Positions 1 to 10,064 of a stretch of 64,000 nucleotides of DNA are shown here, one piece after another (the stretch's first letter is position 1; each line of letters opens with the position of its first letter). The translations under genes and the position numbers were made by a program. The DNA comes from Blasia pusilla (Eukaryota; Marchantiophyta; Marchantiopsida; Blasiales): positions 19,158,001 to 19,222,000 of the forward strand of contig CM114273.1 of assembly GCA_050084515.1 (NCBI GenBank). The letters are read 5' to 3'. The notes below the pieces were generated by a model. The model was not told the DNA's origin and made no database searches. It saw only the letters and a program-made list of their open reading frames with translations.

Positions 1-289
1 AGCCACTCATGGCCCGCTATAGAAGGAACCCAAGCTAGTGCGAATGCGTATTGGGAGGAGGGATGCAACGCTCCAAGCCATGAGGATATGAACAACATAC
101 TTCTTCAGGCTATGAGTACTGTTTGAATAAGTAACTCACTAAAATCTCGAAAGTCACCCTATCTTAAAGTAAGTTGCAAAGGATTGTCACTTGCGCAACT
201 AATATTCAATAAATCCGCTACGAAACTACAAAACAGTGCTAAGAATCTTTGAGCTTTCTTGTGATGCAAGCTCTCGCAAAATTCCCACT

Positions 290-610
290 TAGACCTCAAT
301 TGTATCAACAATCCCATCGCTCACACATCTCGACAGAAAAATCTCATTATCCACATATCTTGACAGCAACAATCCCATTAGCTATGTATTTCAATGTAGA
401 AATCCCCTTTATCTACATATCTCTATGGCAGAAATTCCGGCTTCTACCTGTCTTAGCAAAAGCAATCCCACTATCTACGTATCTCAATGGTAGAATGTGG
501 GAATTCTTGCAATCCAAACCATGGCAAGATTCCATGCCAAAACTCCTAGAGCTCTTTGCCGAAAATCACATTGTCTATGCATCTCAAGCAATCCCACTAT
601 CAACATAAGT
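290..610. repeat. Degenerate ~31-bp tandem array in the left arm
   Basis: About eight to ten diverged units of roughly 30-31 bp, each built around AATCCCATTATCTACATATC followed by a CAATGGCAG-like end. Units differ by many substitutions, so the array is old or was built by unequal exchange. The mirror array lies at about 1830-2150. Confidence 0.75.
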
Positions 611-678
611 CCGTGAGCTCTCTACAGCTTTTGCAGAATCCGCCATATGCGACTAGTGTAGTCCACAACCTTTCTTAA

Positions 679-727
679 TGCTCTCCTCTCCTCTCCTCTC
701 CTCTCCTCTCCTCTCCTCTCTTCTCTG
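679..727 (+). repeat. Pentanucleotide microsatellite (CTCTC)n
   Basis: About nine consecutive CTCTC/TCTCC units in the left arm. The corresponding site of the right arm (1740-1765) has only a short AGAGAAGAGAGG tract, so the microsatellite expanded after the arms formed. Confidence 0.9.
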
Positions 728-912
728 ATCATTGGCCTCGCGATCCACCATAACAGGCAAGCTAGGGTCATCGCCGCTTCAGCTTTGGAGATAGGTGTAT
801 CTACTTCTTTAAGTTTTATTTGGGAACTTTGTAGGCTTCAAAAGGATAGTTTGAGAGAAAACCTCGCATCACACAACTAATAGCAATGGCAACTCATCTC
901 TAGTCACAACCC

Positions 913-1543
913 CATCACAAGCTGCAACTACTATGACAACTCCATTCGATCTTCTAGCCCATCGAGGTATGGTACACATGTAAATCCGTCGGGATCAATA
1001 ATTTGGAGCTAATTTTTCTTTATTGAATATCAACAAAAACTTTTACATTCCAAATAATTGTAAGTTTGGCTACTCCGGATTCAGATTTTGAGGGTCCTTT
1101 CAGGTTAGGAAACTTTAAAAGTCGTGTCAGAGTAGGTTTGCACTATTGATAAGGACGTGGTGATTTTGCATACAAGGGTTGTTTGAGTCTTACGAGATTC
1201 AAATAGCCAATCATGGCAATGATTCCAATTATGATGTGAATTTGAGAGGGAACGCTCATATTTCATGTGACATTACAGGATTGTAACACACAATCACAAA
1301 ATTGTTGGGAATCCGTATGTTTAGTTTGGCACTTCAACGATAGTAGTGACACAACAATAACGTACAATAACATGTGCAGATGTATCGAATCTAACAATAT
1401 AGCAATTGCAAAGTACTTGGAGGACAACAAATCTTCGCACCAAATGACCAAGAAATTCTTACGTGTTTTCAACGACAAGCTCAATTTCTCACCTCCAATT
1501 TCCTCCAGATCCTCCAAGTATCAAATTATCGACTTTCTTGGAG
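913..1543. other. Core of the foldback element, no recognised gene
   Basis: AT-rich DNA between the arms. A 126-codon open frame (1267-1647, plus) starts here and runs into the right arm; it matches no family I recognise and has no clear domain. It may be a captured fragment or chance. Confidence 0.5.
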
Positions 1544-2437
1544 GAGTTGTGACTAGCGACAATATGCAATTGATGTTAGCTATAAGCTATAAGCTGGGAG
1601 GTTGTCTCACAAACTATCCCTTTGAAGCCTACAAAGTTCCTAACTAAAAATTAAAGGAGCAGATAACCCTATCTCCAAAGCCGACGCGACGACAAAGGCT
1701 ACCTTGCCTGCTATGGTCGATCGCGAGGCCGGTGAGCAGAGAAGAGAGGAAAAGAGAACGTTGTGAAAGATTTCATAATATACTAGTCGCACATGGCGGA
1801 TTCTGCAAAAGCTCTAGAGAGCTCATGGACTTATGTTGATAGTGGGATTTCTTGAGATGCATAGAGAGTGTGATTTTCGGCAAAGCTCTTGGAGTCATCA
1901 TATGGAATCTTGCCATGACTTGGATTGCAAGAATTCTCACATTGCTGCCATTGAGATATGTGGATAGTGGGATTGGATTTGTTGAGATATGTAGAAGCAA
2001 GAATGTCTGCCATTGAGATATGTAGATAACATGGATTTTTGCATTGAGATACATAGCTAATGGGATTTTTGTTGTCAAAATATGTGGATAATGAGATTTT
2101 TGTGTCAAAATGCGTGGGCAATGGGATTTTTGATGCCATTGAGATCTAAGTGAGAATTTTATGAGAGCTTGCATCACAAGACAACTTAAAGATTCTTAGC
2201 AGGGTTGTGTAGTTTTGACGTGAAACTGTTGAATATTAGTTGTGCAAGTGACAACCCTGTGCCACTTACTTTAAGATGGGGTGACTTTGTAGATTTTAGT
2301 GAGTTACTTATTAGAAAATTACTCATAGCTTGGAGAAGTACGTTGTTCAGAGCTTCGTGGCTTGGAGAGTTGCATTCCTCCTCCCAAAATGCATTCGTGC
2401 TAGCTTAGGTTCCTTCTATAGCGGGTCGTGAGTGGCA
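1544..2437 (-). repeat. Right inverted arm of the foldback element
   Basis: Reverse complement of 1-912 with many small differences. It contains the mirror ~31-bp tandem array (about 1830-2150). The arm ends near GTGAGTGGC, after which unrelated sequence leads into a direct repeat. Confidence 0.85.
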
Positions 2438-2451
2438 CTTACCGGCCTTGT

Positions 2452-3290
2452 CACGAATTTTTAGGATAGATCGGAGAGATCTGGTAGATTTCCTTTGCAA
2501 GTAGAGGAGGATAGGCTCAGGAGGTTGAGGATGACCTGCTAAGGTCTCGGGAAACCTGAGAGAGTAGGTTTCCCCTTCCTTTCGGCTCATTTGGAGCCAT
2601 ATCGAGAAACTTACTATTTTGGGTAAGTTTCCATGTTTGGTAAAGTTGACTTTCCACTTTGGAAAGTGTTCCTTGACCTGCTATAGCAGGTCAAGAGCCA
2701 AGGAGGTGACGTGCGAGCATAGGTTACCGAGGAGAGAATTTGGGAGAGGGAAGGGGATATACCTCCAAGAGAGAGAGCTTGAGAGCTCATTCTCTCTTTG
2801 TTGAACCTCTTGGCATGAGGCGGCGGAGCTATGATCCCTTGCCTTGTGAGTGTAACCCAAGCCTCTCATTACGAAAGTGGGTTTAGTTTGACATTGAGAG
2901 AGAGAGTGCACACATTTGAGAGCTATGGTGTTGAGAGAGATTGGATCTACTTGATTTACAAAGAGAGAATGTGTGAGTGAGAGAGCTTCATGGGGAAGCT
3001 CGCTGATTTTTTAGGTTGGGGATTGTATTGCCCATTCAGCGGTTCATGGGAGTGCTCACCAAAGCAAGAGCAGCTTACTTTTGATGTTTCCTTTGCTGAT
3101 TTTTCGTGTGGAAGAGTGGCGCGCAAAAGCGCTGTCCAATTTTTGATAGGGATTGAGTATGGGGGTGGGTTGACCCATGTCAGTGCTCTTGGGAGCACCG
3201 TGTAGCTTGTTGATTTGTATTTTCATAGGTTTTACATTTTTTTTGGAAGGAATCAGGGCAAAAGTGTTGCCAAATTTTGCATAGGAGAAA
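2452..3290 (+). repeat. Direct repeat R0, left copy
   Basis: Starts TTTTTAGGATAGATCGG and is repeated at 12177-13028 in the same orientation with scattered mismatches and short indels. It is rich in GAGAGA tracts and has a stop-studded reading. The pair brackets DMP copy 1 and could be long terminal repeats of a host element, but neither copy shows clear TG...CA ends, and sequence after 3290 is not found at the other copy because DMP copy 2 cuts it there. Best described as a long direct repeat of unknown nature. Confidence 0.75.
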
Positions 3291-4719
3291 GAGGCGTTGG
3301 GATGCACGACAGTCCCTGTCAGTTTTTGGTAAAAAATTAAATGGAGAAACCAATTTCATTAGGTTGTAGATCAGGAAGTGGTGTAGGCTGCTGAAGAAAT
3401 GGTGCACAATTTGGAGATTGGATCACGGAGTTATGATCATTTTTGTTGGGCTGCCATAGCCACCGTTCCAAGGTGTGATTGAAATTTCGAAATTTTTGGG
3501 TAGAAATTCTTTCTTGAGAGGTAGAAAAAAAATCAGTTTACTTGGTGGATAGGACAAGTGAATTCAGCTATTTGGAGGTAGGGTGAGTAGATCTCATTTT
3601 TGGGGGTGTTGACCCTCAATCATAGGAGGATTTGTGGTAAGGCATTCAATTTGCAGACCTGTCAGAAGGAGGGCTGTCAAGTAAGGAAAGATCGTGGAGA
3701 TCCAATTTTCCCGGGGGGTTATTCTAGTTAAAAAATTAATAAATAAATAAATTTTGGCGGGGGATAACGTCTATCCTACCACGTCCTAGCGAACTGTCCC
3801 GGAGACGCGCATAGTCGGTTTGCGCGTCTCCGGGACAGTCCGTTGACGCTTCAGGGCCGCTACCCGGTTTTTGGACCTCCTAGTTCTGACAAAATACTGA
3901 GTTGTCGTGCGCTGCTCCATCCAACCCTGCGTCATTGCCGCCAATAGAGCCGGATGCCTAAATCTCTGTCCTAGACCACCGCGGCTGCCTATGTTTGCGG
4001 CGGGTTTTTTGCATTTTTGGATTGATGGGGTTGTAGTGTTTCATTTGCTTCGTTATGCCGTGATTTGTAGCCGCTCGAGGATAATCGAGTACCGTGCCGT
4101 GACGCCCGTAGCCGCAACGCGTCGCCAATTGCCGTGCCATGCCGCTTGTGGCCGCATCGCACCATCTCGATCGCGGAGCCGCACCATCACTGGAGAGCAG
4201 AGTGTGTATTGCTGTTGAGGAGGGTATGCCACTGAGTGCCGCACCCTATTACTGAGTGCCGTGATGTTTGTAGCCGTTCCGTGTTGCGAGTGCCGCACCG
4301 TACCGCTGGACCCACATCGCACATCAAGGAGATTTGAGCATAGTCAGTACCAAAGAAGTACGACTTGCTACTTGGAGGAGTTATCTTCATGATCGAGTCG
4401 GGGTCGAGGTTTTTCAGTTTCTGAGGCTCGACATCGACACTTGTTGTCAGGTTACTCATTCTGGTCTTTTGCCTTGCATGTGTTAGGGATTTCTAGGTAT
4501 TGGGCAATTATTTGGGATATTGGGTTTTGTGCTGATGCTGAGAGCATAATTGATGTATGGGTTAGGGGACATAGACCTGTGTGGGATGTCTAGAGTTGAG
4601 GGTGTGTCTTGGCGATGAGATGATAGGACAATAGATGATTTTCCATACTACGCCAGTTGTTGTTGCATAGCACACATCTCATTGCGAGAGTGTAGATTGA
4701 GTGCCGCATGTTGGATTGA
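3291..4719. other. Non-coding stretch between R0 and the first DMP gag remnant
   Basis: No gene recognised. It contains a perfect inverted repeat at 3793-3839 and, at about 3900-4330, a GC-rich patch of degenerate repeats around GTGCCG and GTAGCCG. It may include the 5' leader of DMP copy 1, but no terminal repeat or primer-binding site could be identified. Confidence 0.5.
3793..3839. repeat. Perfect 19-bp inverted repeat, 9-nt loop
   Basis: Arms 3793-3811 and 3821-3839 are exact reverse complements (left arm begins ACTGTCCCGGAGACGCGC); the spacer is TAGTCGGTT. The GC-rich hairpin contrasts with its AT-rich surroundings and could be the two ends of a tiny MITE or an excision remnant. Confidence 0.9.
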
Positions 4720-4959
4720 GTGATTACTCACGAGATTGAGAGTGATCGTGTGAGAGGGGCACAAGGGTCATCACGGTGTCCTTTCGGGACTTTGAGAGGC
4801 AAGATGGTGGACCTGAGAGTAGTTCTAGAGGGTTTATCCGAAGTGGTGCGAGGTTTTGAGAGTCTCCATGTGAAAGACCACCTCGATCTCCTTTATGTCA
4901 TCTTCAGACAAGGGGGAGAGTGTAGAGGATGTGTTAGTGATCCACCGCACACATTGAGT

Positions 4960-6400
4960 GGTCCTACCAGTTGGGCGTACGAGATGGACGATCGGGATAA
5001 AGGACCGCGAACTCCCGAGAGTTCAACCCGTTTACAGCATGGAACGGAATGTTCCAACATTTAGAGGGAGCATCCATGGACGATTACCATGAGTTCTCGC
5101 AGAGATATGCCCATGAGATTGAGGCCTAGAGACTCTACTATGATCCACACTATGTGTCATGGACTGAGCCATTTCCAAATGAGGAGGAGGAGTCAGGAGA
5201 GAGTTCCTCCACCAGTGATGTTGTAGGAGGGGTGACTCAGACTGGAGCAGTTGCATCGTCCAGTCGAGTTTGTCCCAGGTTCAACCCGTGGTTGAGTTCT
5301 TCGCTGAGTTGAGGGCGAGCTACCAAGGGGTACGGACGGAGAAGTTGCGGAGAATCCACGACTTCCAGAGGCGCTCGGGTGAGAGTTTGCATGAGGCCTA
5401 CACCCGCTTGCGCCGATTGATTAACGTCACTCAAGGGGTGACAGAGGCTCAAGCTATCCAGTCATGGTATGCGATGCTGGATCAGACTCTACGGACACGC
5501 ATGCAAGAGGGGTGCTTCTTGTGAACACCTCCCCTACGTTGTGAGATGTTTTTAGGATCGCCGAGAACATTGAGGGCAACATGGCGGAGGAGACCGTACC
5601 CACCATGGGTTCTAGGCGAGAGTAGTCATGATAGCTTGCACCACTAGTGTAGCAACGTGGATTCCGAGATAGGTCTGTGGCACCATGAGCTCAAGGAGGA
5701 TACCAGGAGGCCATGCCACAGAGACCTGCGCCTTCACATGTGGCTCAACAGCAACCGCCTACGATTACTTGTTGGTCATGTGGTGGAGCCAAGCCCATCA
5801 TCAGCGCGATTGCACTCGTCAGGGTCATGGTTGCGTGCCTTAGCATGGAGGAGGAGATGGTGCTGCACCAGGAGGTTATCAGTGTCACACACGCGCTAGG
5901 TGTTTCAGCTTGCACACTGAGTTACGTTTGGACCGAGGTCCAGAGAGGGCACCAAAGCGAGTTGCCGGCCCGGGTGGGCCTAGAGGTTGTACACCAGGTG
6001 GTCCTGTTGGGAGTCAAGAAGTTGGATTCGCCCGAGGGGGTGGTGGAGTTGCCCATGGAGGAGGTAGAGTCCCACCACCTAGACGGGTCGAGGGAGACAT
6101 CGGGCGTGAGGTTGGGATGGCTGCTCAGATACAAGAGCTACAACAGTAGATTACCGCTATGGCATTGAGGTTACCCGATGCCGGATCCGTGGCATCGACG
6201 TCTTATGGAGCCGCTAGAGAAATGGAGGATCCTAGTTGGATGTGCGGGGTTGCCCAGAGGGAGGCCTCCGCAATTGTTACAAGTGGAGCAACCGCAAAGT
6301 TGGATCCACAACGAGGGGAAGCCAGGAAATAGACCAGGTTTCCTCAGTCCTTCACCTTATCCGAGGCGATGAGGACCCCACTGATGGGTCCTGATCAGAG
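4960..6400 (+). pseudogene. DMP copy 1 gag remnant
   Basis: Segments in different frames match the Gag of copy 2: an RTPESFNPF-type stretch near 5015, an MDDYHEF segment near 5075, and VEFFAELRASYQGVRTEKL near 5285, followed by a helical DFQRRSGESLHEAYTRLRR segment. A damaged CCHC zinc knuckle (RCFSLH end, near 5900) and a Gly/Arg/Pro-rich tail follow. Gag would form the particle and bind RNA; several stops and frameshifts make this copy non-functional. Confidence 0.7.
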
Positions 6401-6539
6401 TTCTCAGAGAGTTGGTGATATTGTTGGTGTGCAGGCACGGAGGGCAATGGGAAAAGCGAGTGCAATGACTCTTATTGTTGATGCTCAGGAGGAGCATGTG
6501 TTGAGCATGTTGTTGGGGGCGGCCACTATTGTGTAACAC

Positions 6540-7500
6540 GCGCATTTATTTTCTGCTTCTGATGTTATGACGTTGGGACGTACGCCCGCCAAGGTTTTTT
6601 GGCTGGCCGCAACGCTATGTGAGCGTGGAGTTGGAGTTCCTGCATCACGTTCAGAGGTGATTGTAGAGGAGGTGATGGACCTGCCCTTGGAGTTGATGCT
6701 CAGGCCGTCCACGTTAGATTCATGGTAGACAGCGGCTGTTAGGATGACGGAGATGCCCGCTAGACCCGCGATAGAGCGTGCCATGGCTTCTCCTGTTGTT
6801 GTTTTGCTAGATAATCGGGGAGAGGTCTTCTAGTTGGTGAGTCTAGGAGGTAGAACTTTTAGTCTGTAGCGTGTCTTGTTGGATTAAAGAGCGCAACCTC
6901 TGATATTGGGGAAAACGGCATTAAGAGGTTTGGGCCTGACAAGAGCCGATGTGGAGCATTGTCCATTCCGGATACAGACATCCTTGGGTGGAACGAGTAC
7001 CACACAGTATATCATCTAATAGGAGGCTGTGGTGAGGTTTCGCCTGGGACATCCTATAGATGAGTCCATGGTGCGAGCCAAGGTGATAGTGATTGATGTA
7101 GAGTCCTACAATGTCTTGGTTGGTGGAGGAGTGTTGTATCCCATGGGGTTTTCTCTGGATTACTAGGAGGAGTCAACGTTTTACAGACCAAGATGGCAGT
7201 CAGGTGATGGGCGCCTAAGCTCATTACCCATTCCATTCACAGGTGTAGTGATCCAGTGCCGGCCAGGAGAGATGGCGACCTTAGCAGCGTGATCACTTGG
7301 CTTAGTGATTTGATTGAGGGATATGTCCATGCAGAGGATACTCCCATTCCTGACATTCCTATGGAGAGGAGTGTCATGGTCACTCCATGAGTCCGTGGAG
7401 GAGAGATGCCGCTTTGGGGCTTGATTGAGGAGCTTCGACGCTTAGCCATTGAGTACGTGTAGACCGCGTGGAGCGAGACGTTTGCACCAACGCGTGACGG
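6540..7500 (+). pseudogene. DMP copy 1 protease remnant
   Basis: Corresponds to the copy 2 protease segment: a PVVVLLDNRGEVF stretch near 6790, then RVLLD at the place where copy 2 has the retropepsin DSG, and a later segment matching copy 2's VLVGSTVLYPLGF near 7105. The DSG is destroyed by a stop in this copy. The frame leads directly into the methyltransferase. Confidence 0.6.
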
Positions 7501-7531
7501 GTCAAAGGAACCCGAAGTAGTCGAGAGTGCT

Positions 7532-8540
7532 ATGATGACGCCCCTGGATACCACAACCATTGTGTGGTGCATCCTAGAGGAGGATATTCGGGTGTTGGAT
7601 CTCTTTGGAGGGATCAACTCCTGGTTAGCTATTGTTTTGCAAGCAGGAGTACGCGTGCAGCAATACCTGCATGTGGAGATTGATGATGTTGCGAGGCGCG
7701 CTTCACTTCACCATGTGGCGCAATTACGCCTTTGTTTTCCCAATTTGTTGTTTGCATCCGCTGTCCAGGGATACTAAAGTTCCCTACCAAGGGATATTTC
7801 ATTGCTAGGGGCGCAGGACTTGGAGCGGGTAGGGACCATAGACTTGGTCATTGCTAGTTGGCCGTGTCATGGCCAATCGAGTGTTGGACAAGGTAGCGGG
7901 TTAGCTGACACGCGGTCCAGGTTGTTTTGGGAGATGATTCGGATTTTGCGACATTTACAAGAGCATCAGTCTCGTTCTCCAACATACATTTTGGAGAATA
8001 TGCCAATTTTGGGCGATTCAAGGTCCCGCGTGGTGACGAGTACACATGAGGTGCACGTATGGATTGGCCCAAAAATGTTGTTAGATGCGGCGAGTGTATA
8101 TTCTAGAGCACACCGCCTGCATCTTTGGTGGACCGAATTGGTCCCACACGAGGTGTTGCGGAGGGCATATGCGCGAGTGGAGCGCCCCTCTTAGTTGTTG
8201 GTGGATTCCATAATGGATTCGGGCTGTCAATCACAAGTAGTGAGGCATGATGATTGACCACCTTTGATTGTGGTCAACAGGATTGGCATGCCACGATCAA
8301 CCTTTCCCACATTTGTGAGTTTTCCCGCTTCCTATGCATTCAAGGAGGCCGGACCTAGCTTGGTTTGGAATGACGAGGTACAGAGGTTGGTGGAGCCCAA
8401 TGCCGATGAGCAAGAGCGAGCGATGGGATTCCCCACAAGAGTGACGGCAGTACAATCATTATCACAGGCATCACGACATCATGTCTTGGATTAGGCGATG
8501 GACCTGAATTGCTTGACATGGATTTTAAGCTTAGGAGTAG
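7532..8540 (+). pseudogene. DMP copy 1 C5-cytosine DNA methyltransferase domain (DNMT3/DRM-like)
   Basis: Three open segments (7532-7777, 7802-8194, 8264-8494) lie in the same frame. Motif I is RVLDLFGGIN (about 7589-7615; the SAM-binding loop). The catalytic loop reads DLVIASWPCHGQSS, with Pro-Cys at 7862-7867. The ENV-type motif IV is ILENMP (about 7988-8005). The segment SRAHRLHLWW resembles the SAAHRARYFW segment of DNMT3 enzymes. The end carries an ERAMGFP...SRHHVLD stretch like motifs IX-X, continuing as QAMDLNCLTWI. Such enzymes move a methyl group from SAM to C5 of cytosine. In-frame stops separate the segments, so this copy is dead. Copies 2 and 3 show the same domain at the same place, so capture was ancestral to the family. 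Confidence 0.88.
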
Positions 8541-8584
8541 CTGAGCATCGTCGTTTGAGGATGCCATAGGTCACAACTCTTGCG

Positions 8585-9446
8585 TTGGTGAGCCCCATGC
8601 CTACTGAGACGGTTGAGGCAGTGGCTCGGGGCAAGACCCAAGGAGATCGACACACTAGGGGTGATCGGGAGAGATACCCTCGGACTTCTTGGGATGTTTT
8701 GCAGGTACGCCAAGAGATGATAGTCATAGCATCAAGCATGGTTTCGGATAATGCACATGGAGATCCAATTTTGCAGTTGGCTGTAGGGGGAACAATTGAG
8801 TCATGGATAGGATCTTGGCAGGTCTGGATTTTTCTAGGTGTTATATTGATGATATCGTAGTCTTTAGCGCCACGGTTGAGGAGCCTAAGCGACATCTAGA
8901 GGAGGTGCTCCGACGATTGTAGTTACATGGGCTAAAGCTACATCCTAGCAAGTGCAAGTTCTTCTACGACCAGATTGAGTACCTGGGTCATACAATATAC
9001 CCAGGGGGGCTTGGTGTACAGCAGACAAAGTAAGAGGTTATGTCACACATTCCACGCCCTAGAGATGTGAGTCGAGTTTGTACATTCATGGGATTGGCAA
9101 ACTTCTATTGACGGTACGTCAAGGGTTTCACTTTGATTGCTAAGCCGCTAACCTTGCTGACCGAGGTGGATCAGGAGTGGTACTTGGGGAATTAGCAGAA
9201 GAGAGCATTTCAACTGCTGAAGGACAGATTGACGTCTGCGCCCATATTGAGGAGACCAATCAGGGGGCGTCCTTTCCAATTGCATATCGATTGGAGCATG
9301 TTGGGGCTTAAAGCCATGCTCACCCAACTTGACGATAATGGTAGAGAGTTCGTGGTGGCTTATGCTAGTCGCTCGAACAACGTTGCAGAGACAAAGTATA
9401 GCTCCTATGAGGGTGAGTGCTTGGCTGCGGTGTGGGCTATCGCACA
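8585..9446 (+). pseudogene. DMP copy 1 linker, RT (palm) and RNase H start
   Basis: 8585-8770 is the linker after the methyltransferase (VSPMPTE ... RTSWDVLQV), also in copy 3. The fingers half of RT is missing; from 8797 the palm follows with MDRILAGLDF and YIDDIVVF (YIDD at about 8832-8843), then connection and the first part of RNase H (RGRPFQLHIDWSMLGL, EGECLAAVWA). Stop at 9118 is TGA where copy 3 has CGA. RNase H is cut at 9447 by the 618-bp insert. Confidence 0.8.
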
Positions 9447-10064
9447 TGTCGTGCGCGTACATATCCCTACACAACATACATCGCTGGTCACATCTACACC
9501 ACACAACACCGATCTTCCCCACACACGGGTCGATCCACACATGTACAAAAATCGACTCATACATATATATGGAGATCACACAACAAAAATAAAGAGTAGT
9601 AAAAACGGCACACCCGGCCTAAAACTCCACTCCTCAATCTACATCGGTATATCTAGCCTCGTCCACCCTATGCTATCAAGGAATCCGGACACTAGCACCC
9701 TAGTCCTATCTCACACACATACAAGAGAGGTGCTCCAACGGCCCAACATGAGAAAGATGGCTTAGGAAAGCCATCTTCCTCTCTTATATAGGGTTGGGAA
9801 GAGCCAAAAGGCTCTTCCCCTAAAAATAGCCCTCCCCTTGGTAACCTATGCGCATAGGTTACCAGGGGCGGGTGACCTGGTCAACAAGTCACCCGGTTGT
9901 GAAAGACCTCAACATGAAAGTTGTCAGAAACGACGTTCTTGACAGAATGGACCTATACTCAACCTCATCGAACACTGTGGGACAACGTTACACTCAAGAT
10001 AGTCCGCTAGCTCCTATGCCCTATCCACGATAGATCTCGGCCTATCGGCTACTCAGATGTGACA
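9447..10064 (-). mobile_element. 618-bp DMP-derived unit inserted in copy 1
   Basis: 9447-9580 matches the 3' LTR of copy 2 (13029-13162) and 9588-10064 matches the opposite end of copy 2 (22213-22689), in the same relative orientation; the ~9 kb of coding interior is absent. The unit has TGTCGTGCGC at one end and GATGTGACA at the other, is flanked by CACA(T) on both sides (9443-9447 and 10065-10069), and cleanly interrupts an RNase H frame that copies 3 and 4 have whole. It is either an internally deleted DMP moved in trans or a long solo terminal repeat. It contains strong hairpins (9796-9819; 9839-9864). Confidence 0.8.
9796..9864. repeat. Two perfect hairpins in the 618-bp unit
   Basis: GGGAAGAGCC (9796-9805), AAAA loop, GGCTCTTCCC (9810-9819). 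Then 9839-9864 is a perfect 26-bp palindrome beginning TGGTAACCTATGC; four further pairs, one a G-U wobble, are possible in RNA. The first hairpin is conserved at the matching end of copy 2 (about 22426-22446); the second keeps its outer nine pairs there. A CTTATATAGG sequence lies just before them. Confidence 0.85.

Larger units (their letters stand above)
1..912 (+). repeat. Left inverted arm of the foldback element
   Basis: Matches 1544-2437 in reverse complement. Open frames inside (for example 249-608 on the plus strand and 1773-2177 on the minus strand) are the same tandem array read in the two arms and not genes. Confidence 0.85.
1..2437. mobile_element. Foldback-type element with ~0.9 kb inverted arms
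   Basis: Two long imperfect inverted arms (1-912 and 1544-2437) enclose a ~630-bp AT-rich core. Read as reverse complement, the right arm follows the left almost throughout: both begin with a segment around CCCGCTATAGAAGGAACC, then share the CTAATATTCAA region, an array of ~31-bp units, a CT-rich stretch, the GCCTCGCGATC segment and the AACTTTGTAGGCTTCAAA segment. No transposase is recognisable. Long arms with internal tandem repeats are typical of foldback elements and of some non-autonomous MULEs. The left arm is cut by the window edge, so the true left terminus and any target duplication cannot be seen. That it is an inverted-repeat element is clear; its class is inferred. Confidence 0.8.

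Noticed and set aside
249-608. 119-codon frame in the left arm of the foldback element
   Set aside because: Its partner on the minus strand in the right arm (1773-2177) is the same tandem array; no domain.
3907-4322. Several open frames in the GC-rich patch
   Set aside because: Low-complexity GCCG-type repeats read in several frames on both strands; no domain or homology.
7532-8540. Bacterial restriction-modification methyltransferase by contamination
   Set aside because: It is in frame within a gypsy polyprotein in three separate copies and has DNMT3-like SRAHR..LWW segment.
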